From: Acanthococcus lagerstroemiae
Lineage: Eukaryota > Arthropoda > Insecta > Hemiptera > Eriococcidae
NCBI GenBank assembly: GCA_031841125.1
Contig: CM063109.1
Span: 68,082,914-68,146,913, forward strand
DNA: 64,000 nt
Reading direction: 5' to 3'
The position numbers were made by a program, and so were the translations under genes. Shown here piece after piece: positions 1 to 12,302 of the stretch. The notes under the pieces were generated by a model that worked only from the letters and a program-made list of their open reading frames with translations, searched no databases and was not told the origin of the DNA. How positions within the stretch are numbered: the first letter of the stretch is position 1; the number at the start of each line of letters is the position of its first letter.

Positions 1-500
1 AATGGAAATACAGCCTATACCAAGTTTCTAAGCCTATTTTGAACATTGTTGCCGAAGAATGAACATGAAAAATATCTAAACGCAACAAAATGTAACACCG
101 ATACGAACAATTTCACGTATACGTTTTGCCCCAAAACTGTTCGTCTTTTATCCCAGTACTGTTAACCTTCTGCCCCACAAATTTCATCACTCATTTTTTT
201 TTAAATCGTTATTTCACGACTTTCAAGTACTTGTATGGAAAGCCAATGAAATTTGCTCCTTAATAATGTGAAAACATTCGAGAATTGAGTGTAGACCTGG
301 GAGATAAATGATTCTGTGTTTCAGAATTTTTGGTTCTTTTCAAAAATAGCACAGAAATTTTTGTTTTATGTTCTATTTTTTTTCTTTTTCTTTTTTCTCA
401 ATGGAAACAGTCCGAAATATCGTAAGAAAATAACAATTTGAGGTATCTTCTACATACTGTGTAAAAAATCTCAATCAAATATTGTATTGAAGAGTGATAT

Positions 501-612
501 GATGTGGTGGGACGTATGGCGATGCACGCATGCCAAAGTAGCTCCTGAGACACCGCACCCCCGGCACCGGAAACTACCCTTTCGAGCATCGCATCAGTAC
601 CGAGGGGAATTT
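501..612. mobile_element. SINE-like element, short form, copy 1
   Basis: The insert of about 112 bp begins GATGTGGTGGGACG and ends near CCGAGGGGAATTT. It is flanked by an 11-bp direct repeat, AAGAGTGATAT, at 490-500 and 613-623, as expected for a retrotransposed short element. The same core recurs near 9.49, 49.0, 31.55 and 4.77 kb. TGGCGATGCACG at 517-528 loosely resembles a Pol III A box. There is no poly(A) tail. The family is not recognised. Confidence 0.75.
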
Positions 613-959
613 AAGAGTGATATATCTAGTTCAATTTTTACCCTAAGATTGTGTATGTCCGACATTTGCCCCAGGCTACCCTACATACTGAATCATTTTC
701 AATAAGTCACTACCAACGAGCAGAAGAACTACAGTCGTTTAATATAAAGAAACGTTCATTATAAACGAGCAGTGCCTAGTTCATTACTATAAAAAATATT
801 ATAGTTCTATACAAACGAGCATTAGTTAATTACTTACAAGAAGAGTAAATTATTTCAGTCTGTTTGAACTTTTTAATATTACGTGGTTTCTTCAAGTTCG
901 AAATGACTGTCCTCTGTCGTTCATCTTCCTCGGACTAAAAACAATTACTCCCATGCTTA

Positions 960-2154
960 TATCACAAACATGTGCCCCCACTCTCTTCAGTGGCATCCCA
1001 AAGAGTTGCATGTAAAAACTGCTCCCAGTTATGAATTCAACGACCTCGAAAGTCGATAAATTGGCCCTCATTTTAAATTTTAACTTCTCATCATTCCTCC
1101 CCCTTTTTTGAGGCCGTTTCTCGGTCATTAACTCACATTGAGGAAACAAACTATTTTGCATTCTATCAGCGTAGAATGGATTTTCGAAATCCATGAGAAT
1201 ACATTTTTAACGCTGTAAGAACTGAGAAAAGAAAATTTTAATCAACTACTCGTATTTTTTAAAGGGGAGGAGATGCTTGAGCCCCGTGGTCTTCTTATCT
1301 GATTGATCTGAAGCCTCGCAAGAATTTTTTTTTCATCTTATTGAAGTCGTTCTAGAGAGCGTCTCCGAAAAAATTCGAAAGAATCTATCAAGAATAAATA
1401 AGGGCTACTCTAGTGTGTTACCTAAACCTAACTCAAACAAAACTTATTTACGCTAGTCGCTATTCAATTTGTGAGCTTTTAATGTTAGAAAGGCTAATAC
1501 TTTACCTCGGCCCCCTTCAGTTGTATGCTAGAAGATTGAATGTAAAAATGATCCCCACATCTGAATTCAGTAACGTCGAAACCTACAAATTGTATATTAT
1601 CTCAGAAAAATGACTAATACTTGGCCTCGCCCCTTAAATTATACTCCAGAATGTGGATTAAATTTTAGCTCCAGAACTGAACTCATCCACGTCCTCGAAA
1701 CCTACAAATCAAATACTATCTTTACAAAAAATGACTAACACTTGACTCCTGTTTCTTTGATAATACCTCAAAAAATAAAATGTAAAAATTACCCCGAGAA
1801 TTAAATTTACTGACTTCAAAATCCCGAATTATCAAACATCACCTCGAAACAATGATCAACATTAGCCCCCTCCTCTCTTTAAAGACATCTCAAAGGGTCG
1901 GATGTAAAAGCTACCTCAGGAATGGAATTTAGGGTCATCGACAACCTGCAAATCGAATACCATTTTGGAAAAACGACTAATATTTGACCCCCCTCCCCAT
2001 TGCATTTAGCTTGAGGCTTGTGTTCCTCCCATCGGATTGGCCTGAAATTCTGCATAAATTTTTTTTTATCTCATTGAAACCGACCTAGAGGGTATCTCCG
2101 AAAGAATTCGAAAAAATTCAATAAGGTAGAATGAGGGCCACTCTAGAGTGTGTA
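960..2154. repeat. Degenerate tandem array, 121-bp period, inside a longer direct repeat
   Basis: The motif GACTAAYACTTG followed by a C-rich block recurs at 1492, 1612, 1733, 1854 and 1975, a spacing of 120-121 bases. Each unit carries AATGTAAAA, GAATTCA, CGACCTCGAAA and ACAAAT blocks. A further degenerate unit lies at about 960-1090. Segments 1274-1420 and 2009-2154 are a diverged direct repeat (both contain TCTCCGAAAR and CACTCTAG-like blocks), offset about 735 bases, close to six periods. The open frames inside are by-products. Confidence 0.75.
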
Positions 2155-2480
2155 ATATTAGACAAACTCAAAATTAACTCTTGGAGCACCCTCAACACAG
2201 AAGAAATATTTTTCAAATTAGTTCTCTTGGCAGAGATGAACTGCGTTGACTTCGTGTTAAACTTCAGAGTTTTTCTCGATAAGCCATCAACTGAATTTCT
2301 ACGCTTTTATTTCTTAGCAAAAGGTGCGAATGATGACAATTAAATAAGTAAATAAACGATAAGAGTTGTATCTACGAGGGTAGAGGAACGGACCGCACTC
2401 AGTATGTATTTTGAAAATTAATAGTCAGCGAAATTCAAAGCGTTAAAGAGCCATCTTGTTGATTTCTTGTTCTTGAAATG
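2155..2480. other. Unassigned sequence
   Basis: AT-rich, with no recognisable gene or repeat between the tandem array and the LINE relic. Confidence 0.3.
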
Positions 2481-2945
2481 TTGTCCAGTTAACAAAATGA
2501 TCATTCTTCAGTTGGAGAAAATGCAAACTTTGCCTCCTCCATACGTAGTAGTTTCCTTAAGGTCCTGAAATGTCTTCTAGCAGTTGGTCACGTTTGGGCC
2601 CCATATGATGCCACTGAGAGCACACAAGTACTTAAGATTCTTGCTTTTGTTTTAATTTTCATGTTGCTTTTAATAATATGTTTTTGTGCCCAAAATGACT
2701 TCCATGAGTTATTTTTTACGAATTTTAATTTCCGTATCACTTCTGTTTTTGAAAGATACAGTTTGTCCTAAGTACTTGTATTCATCGACCATCTCGAGTC
2801 TTGCTGCGCTGGATCGAAGGAGCTTGTCATTTTTTCCATCTTTCGTCATAATTTTGGATTTCCCCAGGTTGATGGATAATCCTACTTTAGCCCATTGTTG
2901 TGCCAAATCTTCTATCATTATATTTATCTCTTCACACCTGCACTT
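2480..2945 (-). pseudogene. LINE reverse transcriptase relic
   Basis: Minus-strand translation gives AQQWAKVGLSINLGKSKIM, then LEMVDEYKYLGQTVSFKN and EIKIRKK. This is the order found after the catalytic motif in insect non-LTR reverse transcriptases (VGL.IN..K.K.M, then YKYLG..I, then EI..RI). Farther along, frameshifted, LCALSGIIWGPN fits the VLP.LTYGAQTW block. Stops and frameshifts make it inactive, and the catalytic aspartates are not present. It abuts a fragment of another LINE on the opposite strand at a 13-base C run (2961-2973). Confidence 0.65.
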
Positions 2946-2949
2946 CCTT

Positions 2950-3225
2950 AATCCATACAACCCCCCCCCCCCCACGGAATGCCCTAAATGCTCCTCAAAT
3001 GAACTCACTGTCGAACATAACCTCACTGCCCTTCACTTGGCTCTCGCCACCAAGAACATCAACTACCACAAAAAACGAAAAGCATGCTCCAAAACAACCC
3101 AATGACAATAGATAAACTCATCTCCTTCCTCCACGACACAGACCTCTTTCTATTAATTTAACCATCCCCACCAGCCGAGCCATATAGCCCTTGGTGCAGC
3201 TAGTGGCTCGTATAAATAAACAAAA
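2950..3225 (+). pseudogene. 3' end of a LINE (zinc-knuckle-like C-terminus and tail)
   Basis: The plus strand encodes CPKCSSNELTVEHNL, which fits the C-terminal CP.C....TVEHIL motif of R1/I/Jockey-type LINEs, with the following residues diverged. After the stop comes a short UTR (AGCCGAGCCATATAGCCC...GGCTCGTATAAATAAAC) ending in an A-rich ATAAATAAACAAAAAC tail, as at the 3' end of such elements. It is 5'-truncated. Confidence 0.6.
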
Positions 3226-3281
3226 ACATAATTTTGAAAAATTGAGTTATAAAATTACATAATTTCAAGATTATGTGTATA

Positions 3282-4205
3282 GGGGAGACCGGGGTAAGTT
3301 GTCCATGGGGTAAGTCGTCTCAGCCTCCGTGTCACCCGTGTAAAAGGTGCTTTTCTGAATCTGATGATGTCACGTTACTCCTTAGTGTACCGACACTTCA
3401 TCCATACTTGATAGACCTCGCGATTATGGAACCGACCTGATTTATAGTGGTTTGATATTTTGATAACGCAAAATTTAGCAAAAATTCGCGTTTTATAAAC
3501 AAGAAGTTCGCTCTCATGAGTGTAATATTTTGTACTGGAAAAAATCAAATACTGTGTGGTATGTAGAATTTCTTGAGCTATCTTTGGGTGCATTAGAACC
3601 TAAAATTACATTTATCCTCTCCCCAAAAATTGTGCTTTCCAAACCCCCTCAATCCGGGGCAAGTTGTCCCATTACAAAAACTGTGAATTAATGCGAATTT
3701 TGTTACACATTTTTAGAAAATGGGCACGAAAATATTTTCGTAAGACGTTTCAGCACATTCTTAGCACAAGACTTATCCCATCATGTATGACAACTTGCCC
3801 GGATAGGGGGCAAGTTGTGACGACAAAAAAAAGTAGTCGCGCTTGAAAATGTTTGGGCCAACCGTATAAAAAATCGTTTTTTATTCTTTATTTTATAGCC
3901 AAGAGCTGTAGCTACAATTTAAGCCTGATTTGAAGTTTTTCGGTCCAATAGTTTCTGCACATCTTAAGCACGTTTATTACCCCATCATGTATGACAACTA
4001 ACCCGGGTGTGGGGCAAGTTGTTATAAAAAAGTAGCCGTGTTTTAAAATTTTTGGGGCCAACCATCTGAAAAATTGTTGGTTTTGTGTACGCCATTTTTT
4101 AGCCAAGGGTTGTAACTACAATTTGAGCCTAATTTGAAGTGGTCCAGTAGTTTCTTCAGAATTTTGAAGTTCCTAAAAGTTGTGACAACTAACCCCGGTC
4201 TCCCC
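3282..4205. mobile_element. DNA transposon remnant with GGGGAGACCGGGG inverted ends
   Basis: The left end reads GGGGAGACCGGGGTAAGTTG and the right end, reversed, GGGGAGACCGGGGTTAGTTG. A TA lies outside each end, compatible with a TA target duplication. Inside, GGGGCAAGTTGT-like motifs recur near 3657, 3808 and 4012, about 150-200 bases apart. No transposase frame is readable, so it is non-autonomous or decayed. Confidence 0.6.
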
Positions 4206-4303
4206 TACTATTTCATGGTTCGGTCTAGTATCGTAAGCCTCCTTCTGCCCCTCGATCTTTTGCCCGGAATTTTCCAGTTCGCCAACACAGTTCGTCGCTG
4301 GAC

Positions 4304-4323
4304 TTTTTTTTTTTTTTTTTTTT
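4304..4323. repeat. T homopolymer, about 20 bases
   Basis: An uninterrupted T run; the open frames reading through it are not genes. It could be the reversed poly(A) tail of a retroelement, but nothing on its left side supports this. Confidence 0.6.
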
Positions 4324-4769
4324 GAAAAATTGAATAGAGGGGGGACTTGTTCTGCAGAACACATTAGAATCCAAAACAATTTTATCAACACTTCCGTGAA
4401 ATATATCGCAACCAGCATTTGTCCCCTCGTCGCACACTTATTTTACCAACAAACACGTAGCAGAGCATTGAAAATTTCGTATCACTGTTTTTGTGGCTTA
4501 ATTGCATCAGAACTATTACATTTAGTAAAAAATTGCGAAGAACCTTTTTTGTAAGAAATTTGATGTAAAATAATTTTCTACCGAACTATTTTAGACGTAC
4601 AATGAAGTGAGACACACGTTTTCCACAATTGTGGACGAAGCAACAGTTGGAGGAGATTAGACTTTTACTAAGTATGTTCATTTAATAGTAATAAAATATC
4701 AAAATATTGATATTTAGAAATATTGAACTAATAGATGTTGAAATGAGAAATATAGGTGTTATTAATTAT

Positions 4770-4836
4770 TAGTGCGCGCATATCAAATTAGCTCCCCATA
4801 CACCTCACCCCTGGCCCCGGAAACTAACCTTGGATG
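4770..4836. mobile_element. SINE-like element, old fragment
   Basis: The blocks GCGCGCATATCAAATTAGC and CCCCGGAAACTAACCTT match the core of the family in order but are strongly diverged. Confidence 0.5.
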
Positions 4837-4904
4837 TCTTGAGGCTGGCAACGCTCACCTAGCATTAACCTGGAATTCGGATGCACCACAGCCGGACGCT
4901 GTTC

Positions 4905-5420
4905 AGGACTGTTGAGCAAGTCTGGAAAAATCAGGAGAGTCTTAGGTGAGAGTGTGAAAGAGATTCAAAAAGCGTCCGCCTGTCTTGAAGAAATATATGG
5001 AAGAATCTTCATTTAGTTTTGGTCAAGTTTTGAAGATTCCCAAAAAGTTTGAGAAAGTCATGGAAAATGTTGAACGAGTCCTGAACAATTGGTGAGTCTT
5101 GAGTTGTGGAAGAGTCCTAAATGAGCACAGATAGGTTTAAAAAGTCTTAAGAGTTATATTAAAGAGCCTCAAGGGTTCTACATAAAAAGTCTTGATTTTG
5201 TATTGAACTATCATAATCAGTTCTGGAAAAGTCATAATGTCGTAAATCAGTTTTGAATAGTTTTATCAGAGAGTTTTAAACAAGTCTGGTAGATTCTAGA
5301 AGATACTGGCGTATAAGCATTGAAGATTGAAGAGTCTTAGCTATTCTTAAGGACTGTGAATAGTAGTGAGATGAACGTGAAAAATTCTTTTAAAAGTGTC
5401 AGTGTGTCGAAAATGCAGTG
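4905..5420 (+). repeat. Degenerate GTCTTGAA/GTCTTAAA array
   Basis: Words such as GAGTCTTGA, AAGTCTTAA, GAGTCCTGAA and AAGTTTTGAA recur every 15-40 bases in plus orientation. This looks like a decayed tandem repeat. The same type occurs at 8.1, 16.3, 29.3 and 30.6 kb. Confidence 0.65.
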
Positions 5421-8109
5421 AGTTGGAAATTTTTGGCAGCACACTTTCATTTTTAGTAGCAGTGAGAAAAGAGTCATCGGGAGACACAAATCTCTCAAAA
5501 CTCCCAAGTATTACTCCGTAATCTTCTCACGTTACCATCAAGAGGAGAGGAGAGAATAATCCAAGTCCTAAGGATGGTAGGGAGAGGTAAATAATATCAA
5601 ATTTTCACCCAATCTAAATCGCCCATTTCCTCAGGATTGCTTCCTGAATCCCCCACTGATTAAAATTGATTAGGATCATATATTTATCATCTGTAGAGCT
5701 ACTGAAATTATTAAACTGATCTAGATCCGTTGTCTTTTGTCGAAGTTAGTTCGAATAAAAAGGCAATAATTACTGGACTAGTTGTACTTACGAATGCAGA
5801 TTTGGCATTCAACACTATTCTAATTTAATATCTATACGTGTACATCGTAAGAATTGGTTTCATCAAGCTATAGCATAAGCAGTTCTTGATACTTCACCTA
5901 AATTGTTCGGATATTACGAGAGCGTAACATACCCTCGAGCTTTACAATTCGTAGTCATTAAAAATACATCAAACGCCCTTTGTAGTCAGAAAAGCTCATA
6001 TTCGAGAGGAATCTACCGATGAGAGCTTTTTTTATTTAAAAACACCCAAGACCCTAACACATGGCGAATGGTATGTTTACCCAGCGCAGTGAAAAATGTA
6101 TCGATACTCGTGACGTTCTACCACTACCATCAAATTATTTGAGCATGTCGAATATTGTTCCAGTCGCGGTAATTCGTGTAATTTAATTGGGACCTAATTT
6201 ATTAGGGTTTCAGAGCCTACAGCCCCACCAGAATGCTATGAATTTTAAGTACGCGTTCGTAAAAATTTACGCACTATGAGAAGTGCGAAATGAGCTATAA
6301 AATAATAATTTATGGGGGGGTTATTTTTTCAGCTGCGACCGCGTACCCTCGATACAGCGTACAACAAAATTTCTACGATTTATGCTTATCGCGTAGTCCG
6401 CAGATTCACTGGTGTATCGCAGATTTTTCTAGACGTGGGTCGGGTTGGAGTTGGCATGGTAACAAATAATTAAGCTTAATTATCTTAACCGATGAATGTG
6501 AACTACTGTCGCTCATGCACTCGCAATCAGATATCGAATAGGATCCAATTGTACAAAGTAAATGCGTTTTAGTGAGAATAGATAAGCGTGTGCATAGTCT
6601 CTGTCATCAAGTTATTGGCAAAGTGAAGTGACGACATTTTAAAATAGCTGTAAGTACCTATTTGGCATTCGGATCATTTTTATTTTTACATCGATATTTT
6701 GCAGAGGTGAGGACTCTTTCCTACGGGCTGTTAACAGTATTTACATTACTCGTTTATTTTTAGAAGGCTTTGTTTTAAGCTCTTGGTTTGAATTTTATAA
6801 CCTACAGTAATAGTTCAATAATGCATATCAGTTTGTTAACCGGGTTATTATTTATACGATTACCCATTCGCATTTTTCAATCCCGCTAGGCGCGCTAACG
6901 TCCATACGAATAGTTATGACTGAAAGTAGAACCAAGATTTACAGCAAATTATAAATTGTGGAGTTTTTGCTTCATTAAAAGTTGAAAATTGAGATTAAAA
7001 CGTTCGAATTTGAAGTGGGGACATTAGAAAATTGAGTGATAGCTCGATAATTGATAGTCGACCAATAAAAGTAGAAATTAATTGTAATAAGCTAAAGGCT
7101 AAATATTCCTTTATTTGATAATTTAAGCATTCGAGAAAAATATGATAATGATTTTACAATAACCCAACTGCAGTGCACCTGAGACTTGTTCCATCAATTT
7201 TACAATTTGATGACTTTTGATTCACAGCCCGGTTAAGGAAATAAAATGAAAATGAAACAGGATTTTAATCCTCATACTTCCAAAGACCGCGAAGTCCTTT
7301 CTAGTTTTCAGAAATAACAAAACTTTACAACCACAAAAATGCATACAACGAAAATGGATGTAAACTAATAAACATCCGCCTTGATAATAGGAAAGAGAAA
7401 TACACTTTAAGTAAAATTGATAGATGGTCCGTTTTCTCTGACATATGGATGTAAACAATCCTAAAAATAGGAACAACAATATTACATAGAAGTGAACGCA
7501 ATAGGGTATTTACTTCGTAAAAACTCTAAAAAATACGTCGCTCATCTTTTTCTTCTTTTTATTTTTGAAACCTGTGGTGGTTCCAGAGGATGGAGCTAAA
7601 AATGAGGTTCAAAAATAAACAATTCACTTTTTTGGTGTAGGATTTGATTCATAGGGTTTCAAAGCCGGTGAATCCGTTTTTGGGGTTAACTTTTAGTTTA
7701 AGCCCCATAAGGGCTGACCCCCCCCCCCCTACATTCTGATCAGTTTTTCGAGACAGTTGTCGATATGCAGGTTTTCACGTTCGAGGTCGTAGAATCCGTT
7801 TTTGGATTTAGTTTCTAGTTTCAACTATTGCAGCGAGCTGACTACCATCTCAAGGAACCACACAAATGGGGATTCAACTCCCAGCAGTGACACTCCCGCA
7901 CTCCGGGGGGGGGGCATACTGTTACAACATCAAACCGAATATCTACCCGGAATTCGTATCATTATATCTGTGAAGGAACTTACAAAATTCGTTTTTCATC
8001 CGTTTTAAGGATCTAAATTATGCATGCATACACAGGGGAGACAATTGGGGCAATCTTCTTTCTCAGAGAAAAATGTTGAAATCAGGAACGCGTCACATAT
8101 GGCAACGTC
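5421..8109. other. Unassigned AT-rich stretch
   Basis: No gene or clear transposon end was found. It holds a run of 10 or more C at about 7720 and a G run at about 7905, which elsewhere in this window mark MITE ends, but no inverted termini could be paired here. Confidence 0.3.
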
Positions 8110-8840
8110 ATACAGTCTCAAACGAGCCTTCTGGAGTCTTAAATTTCAAATAATCCTAACAAAATGCGAAGGAATCTCGAAAGTCGTAAATCAGTCTTCA
8201 TAAGTCGTTCATAGTTTTCAATAAATCTGAAATAGTCTTACAGTCGTAAGTAAGCATTCGAGGCACTTGAACAAGTTTTGAAAAGTATTAAAAAGTCTTA
8301 AGGAGTTCAAAAATTCATGATCGAATCTTGAAGAGTTCTAATCATGTTTGGAAGTGTCCGAAAGTTTTTTTTAAGAATTTAAATTATAATAACCTTGAAC
8401 GAGTCTTCGATGGTCTCCGCGAATCTTGAAAAGTTGGAAATGTTCAGAAGTCTTAAACAGCATCGACCATTTTTACATAAGTGTGGAAGAATTTTTATTA
8501 GTCTTAATTTAAGGTTGAGGAATCGTGGAAAGTAGAAAATGAATCTTAAATAGGCAGTGAGTTCTATAGAAAAGTTTTTAAAAGTCTGATAACAAGTTTG
8601 GGAGAATCTTAAATGAGCGTTGAAGAGTCTTTGCTGATTTAAATGAGATTTTTAAATCTTATACGAGTTCTAAATAACTGTAAAAGCTCCAAGAAGTTTT
8701 CATCGTGTCTTGAAAAGCCATAATAAAGCCTGGATAAGTTCAAGAAAGTCATGAGCGAGTTTTAAAAAGTAAGTTCGAAAATGCCGTAAAGAATTTGAAG
8801 AATCTGAAAGATTCCTACACGAGCATGAAAGATCGAATAA
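8110..8840 (+). repeat. Degenerate GTCTTGAA/GTCTTAAA array
   Basis: Dense recurrences of AGTCTTAA, AGTCGTAA, GAATCTTGAA and AAGTCTTAA in plus orientation. It has the same composition as the array at 4905-5420. Confidence 0.65.
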
Positions 8841-9386
8841 TCTTAACTAATGTTGAGAATTTCTCCCCCTTTTTTGAATAATCTTGACTAATCTTGAGAA
8901 TTTTCTTCCGCTGTTTTGAATAATTTTAACTAATTTGAGAATTTCTCCTCCTTTTTGATTGAGGAAAAAATTTGATGGTATTGTGTTGAACCTTGGAAAT
9001 TTTCCATGAATCGTCGCTCAATCGCGATTCAGTAAGTTGAAAAAATTTGACATCACGCGTTGGAAGGCATTTTCATTTTCAACGTCGGTGAGCAAGCAGT
9101 CAACAGTGCAAATCATTCAAAAATCTGAGTATTTCTCACTTATCTATTCATTCAAATATCATTGTGTAGGCGAAAAAATAATCTAAATACGCAGTAGGTG
9201 TTTGGTATAACTAATATCTATTCTTACATAATCTTGAGTTGCTCCTCCCAGGATGATCCAGACCACTGACTGATTCTCATTCATTTTTTAGTTTTGATTC
9301 TCAGTATTATAATGCATTAGGTTTTGGTGTTAATATTATTTAAGTATGCAATCTATTGTTTGTAGGTACATAGAAAATTGCCCCAG

Positions 9387-9700
9387 CAGTGGTAGCGATT
9401 TATAGGTTTCTCTGGGGGTAAGATATTTTTAATTTTACGTTGATAAAAAAGGCAAAAGAGGTTCTTGTCTCTGAAATCTTTCAAGAGATGGTGTGGTGGG
9501 ACGTATAGCGATGCACGCATGCCAAAGTGGCCCCTATGACGCCGCACCCCCAGCCACAGGAACTACCCTTTCGAGTATCGCGTCAGTGACCGGAGGGAAA
9601 TCTTTCAAGAGATGCCGTAATTCTTATGCTTAATATAGGAAAAATCTAATTTTCCAAGGGGGGTAACCCTCTTTTTTCTTGGACTCTTTGTGAAGTCAGT
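9387..9700. mobile_element. hAT-like MITE, diverged copy interrupted by a SINE-like insertion
   Basis: The left end CAGTGGTAGCGATTTATAGG and the internal blocks TTCTTGTCTCTGAAATC and GGGGGGTAACCC match the element at 14175-14377. The SINE-like insert at 9491-9599 splits it. The right end is too diverged to place exactly. Confidence 0.55.
9491..9599. mobile_element. SINE-like element, short form, copy 2 (nested in a MITE)
   Basis: This insert of about 109 bp has the same core as the copy at 501-612. It is flanked by a duplication read as GAAATCTTTCAAGAGATG at 9473-9490 and 9597-9614; the first three bases may belong to the element end. It interrupts a hAT-like MITE whose uninterrupted relative lies at 14175-14377. 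Confidence 0.78.
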
Positions 9701-12300
9701 ATTACATCTTCTGCCCTCCACGCAAGACCACATCTGCATTTAACTTTTCAGTATCTACAACTGATTCTATCTTTCGTTTCTATTCCTGTAAGTTCATTTA
9801 TTATTTTTCCTTCCGTATCGCTGATTTCCATCAACACCTTTAAGAGAGGCACTTTTCCTGGTGTATTCTCCTTTTCTATCGTTGCGGTATTTTTCATTCA
9901 TCTTGCTTCACGTGTCTCCTCAATTAAGGTCAGTGGGCAGGAAACAGCGCGACCAGCCGACTTATACGGTTATTAATTTTCGGATGAAATTGCTAATAAG
10001 CTGGACCCACAATTTCTGGGCTGTTTCTCGACCTTTCATTTGTAATTTTATATCCTGTTGTCCCAGTTTTGATATTTCTCCTCTACTCTTCTAGGATTTT
10101 CATTTCCCACACCGCGTACATTTAATTTATTGTACTTCCGTCGTTACACCCAATTTCATCGTTTGCTTTCTCTCAGCTCTTGTTCTAATCCTCCGACTCT
10201 GTTTTTCATTTTCATTTTAGCGGAAGTAGTGTAGTATGCACACTAATGTGCCTAAAGGCTGATTTAAATTACAGATCTGTAACATTATTATGGAATTCCA
10301 TACAGGTTTAAGACTTCCTTTACCTAATGAGTTGAGGCGACTTCGCGTGACTTGGTTGCTGCGATTGTATCAATATCTAGGTTGGTATATACCAAAAAAC
10401 CGCTCGAGGATTTACTGCAAAAAGAAGGAATAAATTAATTGCGATTTTTTCTGAAGAAGTAATTTGTGCGTCGCGATAAGATATTGAGAAATGTAATTAG
10501 AAAAATTTTCGAAGTGTTTTCAAACACGAAGGAATACTTCCGGATGATTGGTACGGCTAATGAAAGAGGGGTAAACTTCGACCAGAGTTTAATACATCTT
10601 TCTACAATTATTACGCTGATTAACTTTTTTTTCAAATTCGCAGGGTGGTAGATCGGGGGAGGGGGAAATAATTTCATCCGGTGAATATATTCAATCTTCG
10701 GGAGTAATAAGATCTTGTTGATGTTCCTCGTAAATTGGAAGTGTTCGTTTTAAGAGAGGATGTTGACGGCGCCAGGACGTATACTCCAATGAGTTCACAG
10801 ACATAGTGTGACGCAGGGATCTTATGTTTGACTCGTGTTTGCTCGACCATATTAATTTCACAAAATGTAAACAGGTACACTCATGCCATTCATTGTAATA
10901 CTTCTACGCGTACTTATACGTGGTGTCTAAAAGTGACCACACTTCAACCGACTAAGTAAACAACTCATCTAGACGACACGTAGATATATTTGCCTACTCT
11001 TACTTTTAAAAGGGCAAGATATGGACACTTAAAAGAATTATAACAATAACTACGATTTTCTTTTAGCACTGCGAACGGATGAACTAATGGAACTTTGGTA
11101 ATAATAAAAAGAAGACTGACAACTAACTACTGAAAAAAAAATCTAAATTGGATCCACTGGATGGGTACAAAATCAACTGTGGTAAAATCTGCAAGCAAGA
11201 ATATTCATCAGGTCCAGTACCAGAATTCTCTTATGGGGGTGCTGTTCAAGGTGTTCTTCTTTAACGAATAATGAATCATTTGCGAACACAAAAACTATTT
11301 TTTCGAATTCTTAGTAGAATTTCTACAAAAAAAAGATTGTCCGGTCTTGAGGGATTAAGTACTCTTCTTTATCAAAAATATTCCCCGGAAGACCGTCCAT
11401 AGTTTTCATACTTCTTTGATTTTCCAGAGAATTTTTCCTCCAAATCCAGCGATTTTTTTCATGGTAAACCATTTCCACTTTCATAACTCTTCAGCAATAC
11501 GCATTTGTCTCACCATTCTTCCCATTTTAGTTTTTGAGTTCTAAACTTTTGATTAGTGCAACGCTTTACATCGAAAACAATGATTTCAAATTCTTACTGT
11601 CCCCTGTATTCAGATTTGTGGAAAAGTACCGTGCCTGTAACTAGGTCACAGGTTTTTGCCTCCAGGCCATTTTGTTTAACGCTTGCAGATTTTCCTTATG
11701 CTGGAGAAACGGTGGTAGGAAAAGCACTTGGTAATTACGCTTTAGAAAAAACTACCCAGAAAAATAAAAAAATAGAAAGTTTCTCTGTTGCTTCCTCAAG
11801 ACATGTGTCATATTTGCCCCCCCCCCCCATCTATGAAAAGGAGCTGGATATGTGGTAGTATTCCTCCTACATTGACAAGTGCGGAGACCGAAGTCACTGA
11901 GGGACATGACGTAAATAGGGAGCAGCTGTAAGAGAATGCCAGTTGTGTTATTTATTTCGTGAAGAGTAGTGGCCAATTTGATTGTGAGCAGAGCGACCGA
12001 TAAATTTTTTGAGTTTTATATAATTACCATGGAACAGAACTGGCCCGTCGCTAAAGTCAGCTGGCAAGCGCGCCGCCCTCGCCAGCACATTCTCAAAAAA
12101 TAAAATAAAATAAATGTATTTCGAAGAAAAATAGAATGAAGTAAGGAGGATGAAGAAGTAGGAGCCAGCGGGGCGACCAAAAAAATGTTGTGTTGTACTC
12201 TTATGGCTCATGCTCTGGCACACACAAGCGGTTAGCTCCGGGCCTGGAGCAGGAAATTATTCGCCATACTCTTAAAATAAGTTCTTTTGCAATCACTACC
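9700..12300. other. Unassigned stretch, possible LINE ORF1 trace at 9.7-10.2 kb
   Basis: Minus-strand frames at about 9700-10230 are rich in Glu, Arg and Lys and interrupted, recalling a decayed coiled-coil ORF1, but no diagnostic motif is present. The rest is AT-rich with no recognised feature. Confidence 0.25.
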
Positions 12301-12302
12301 TA

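Noticed and set aside
9700..10230. LINE ORF1 on the minus strand
   Set aside because: Charged, interrupted frames only; no zinc knuckle or RNA-binding motif could be read.
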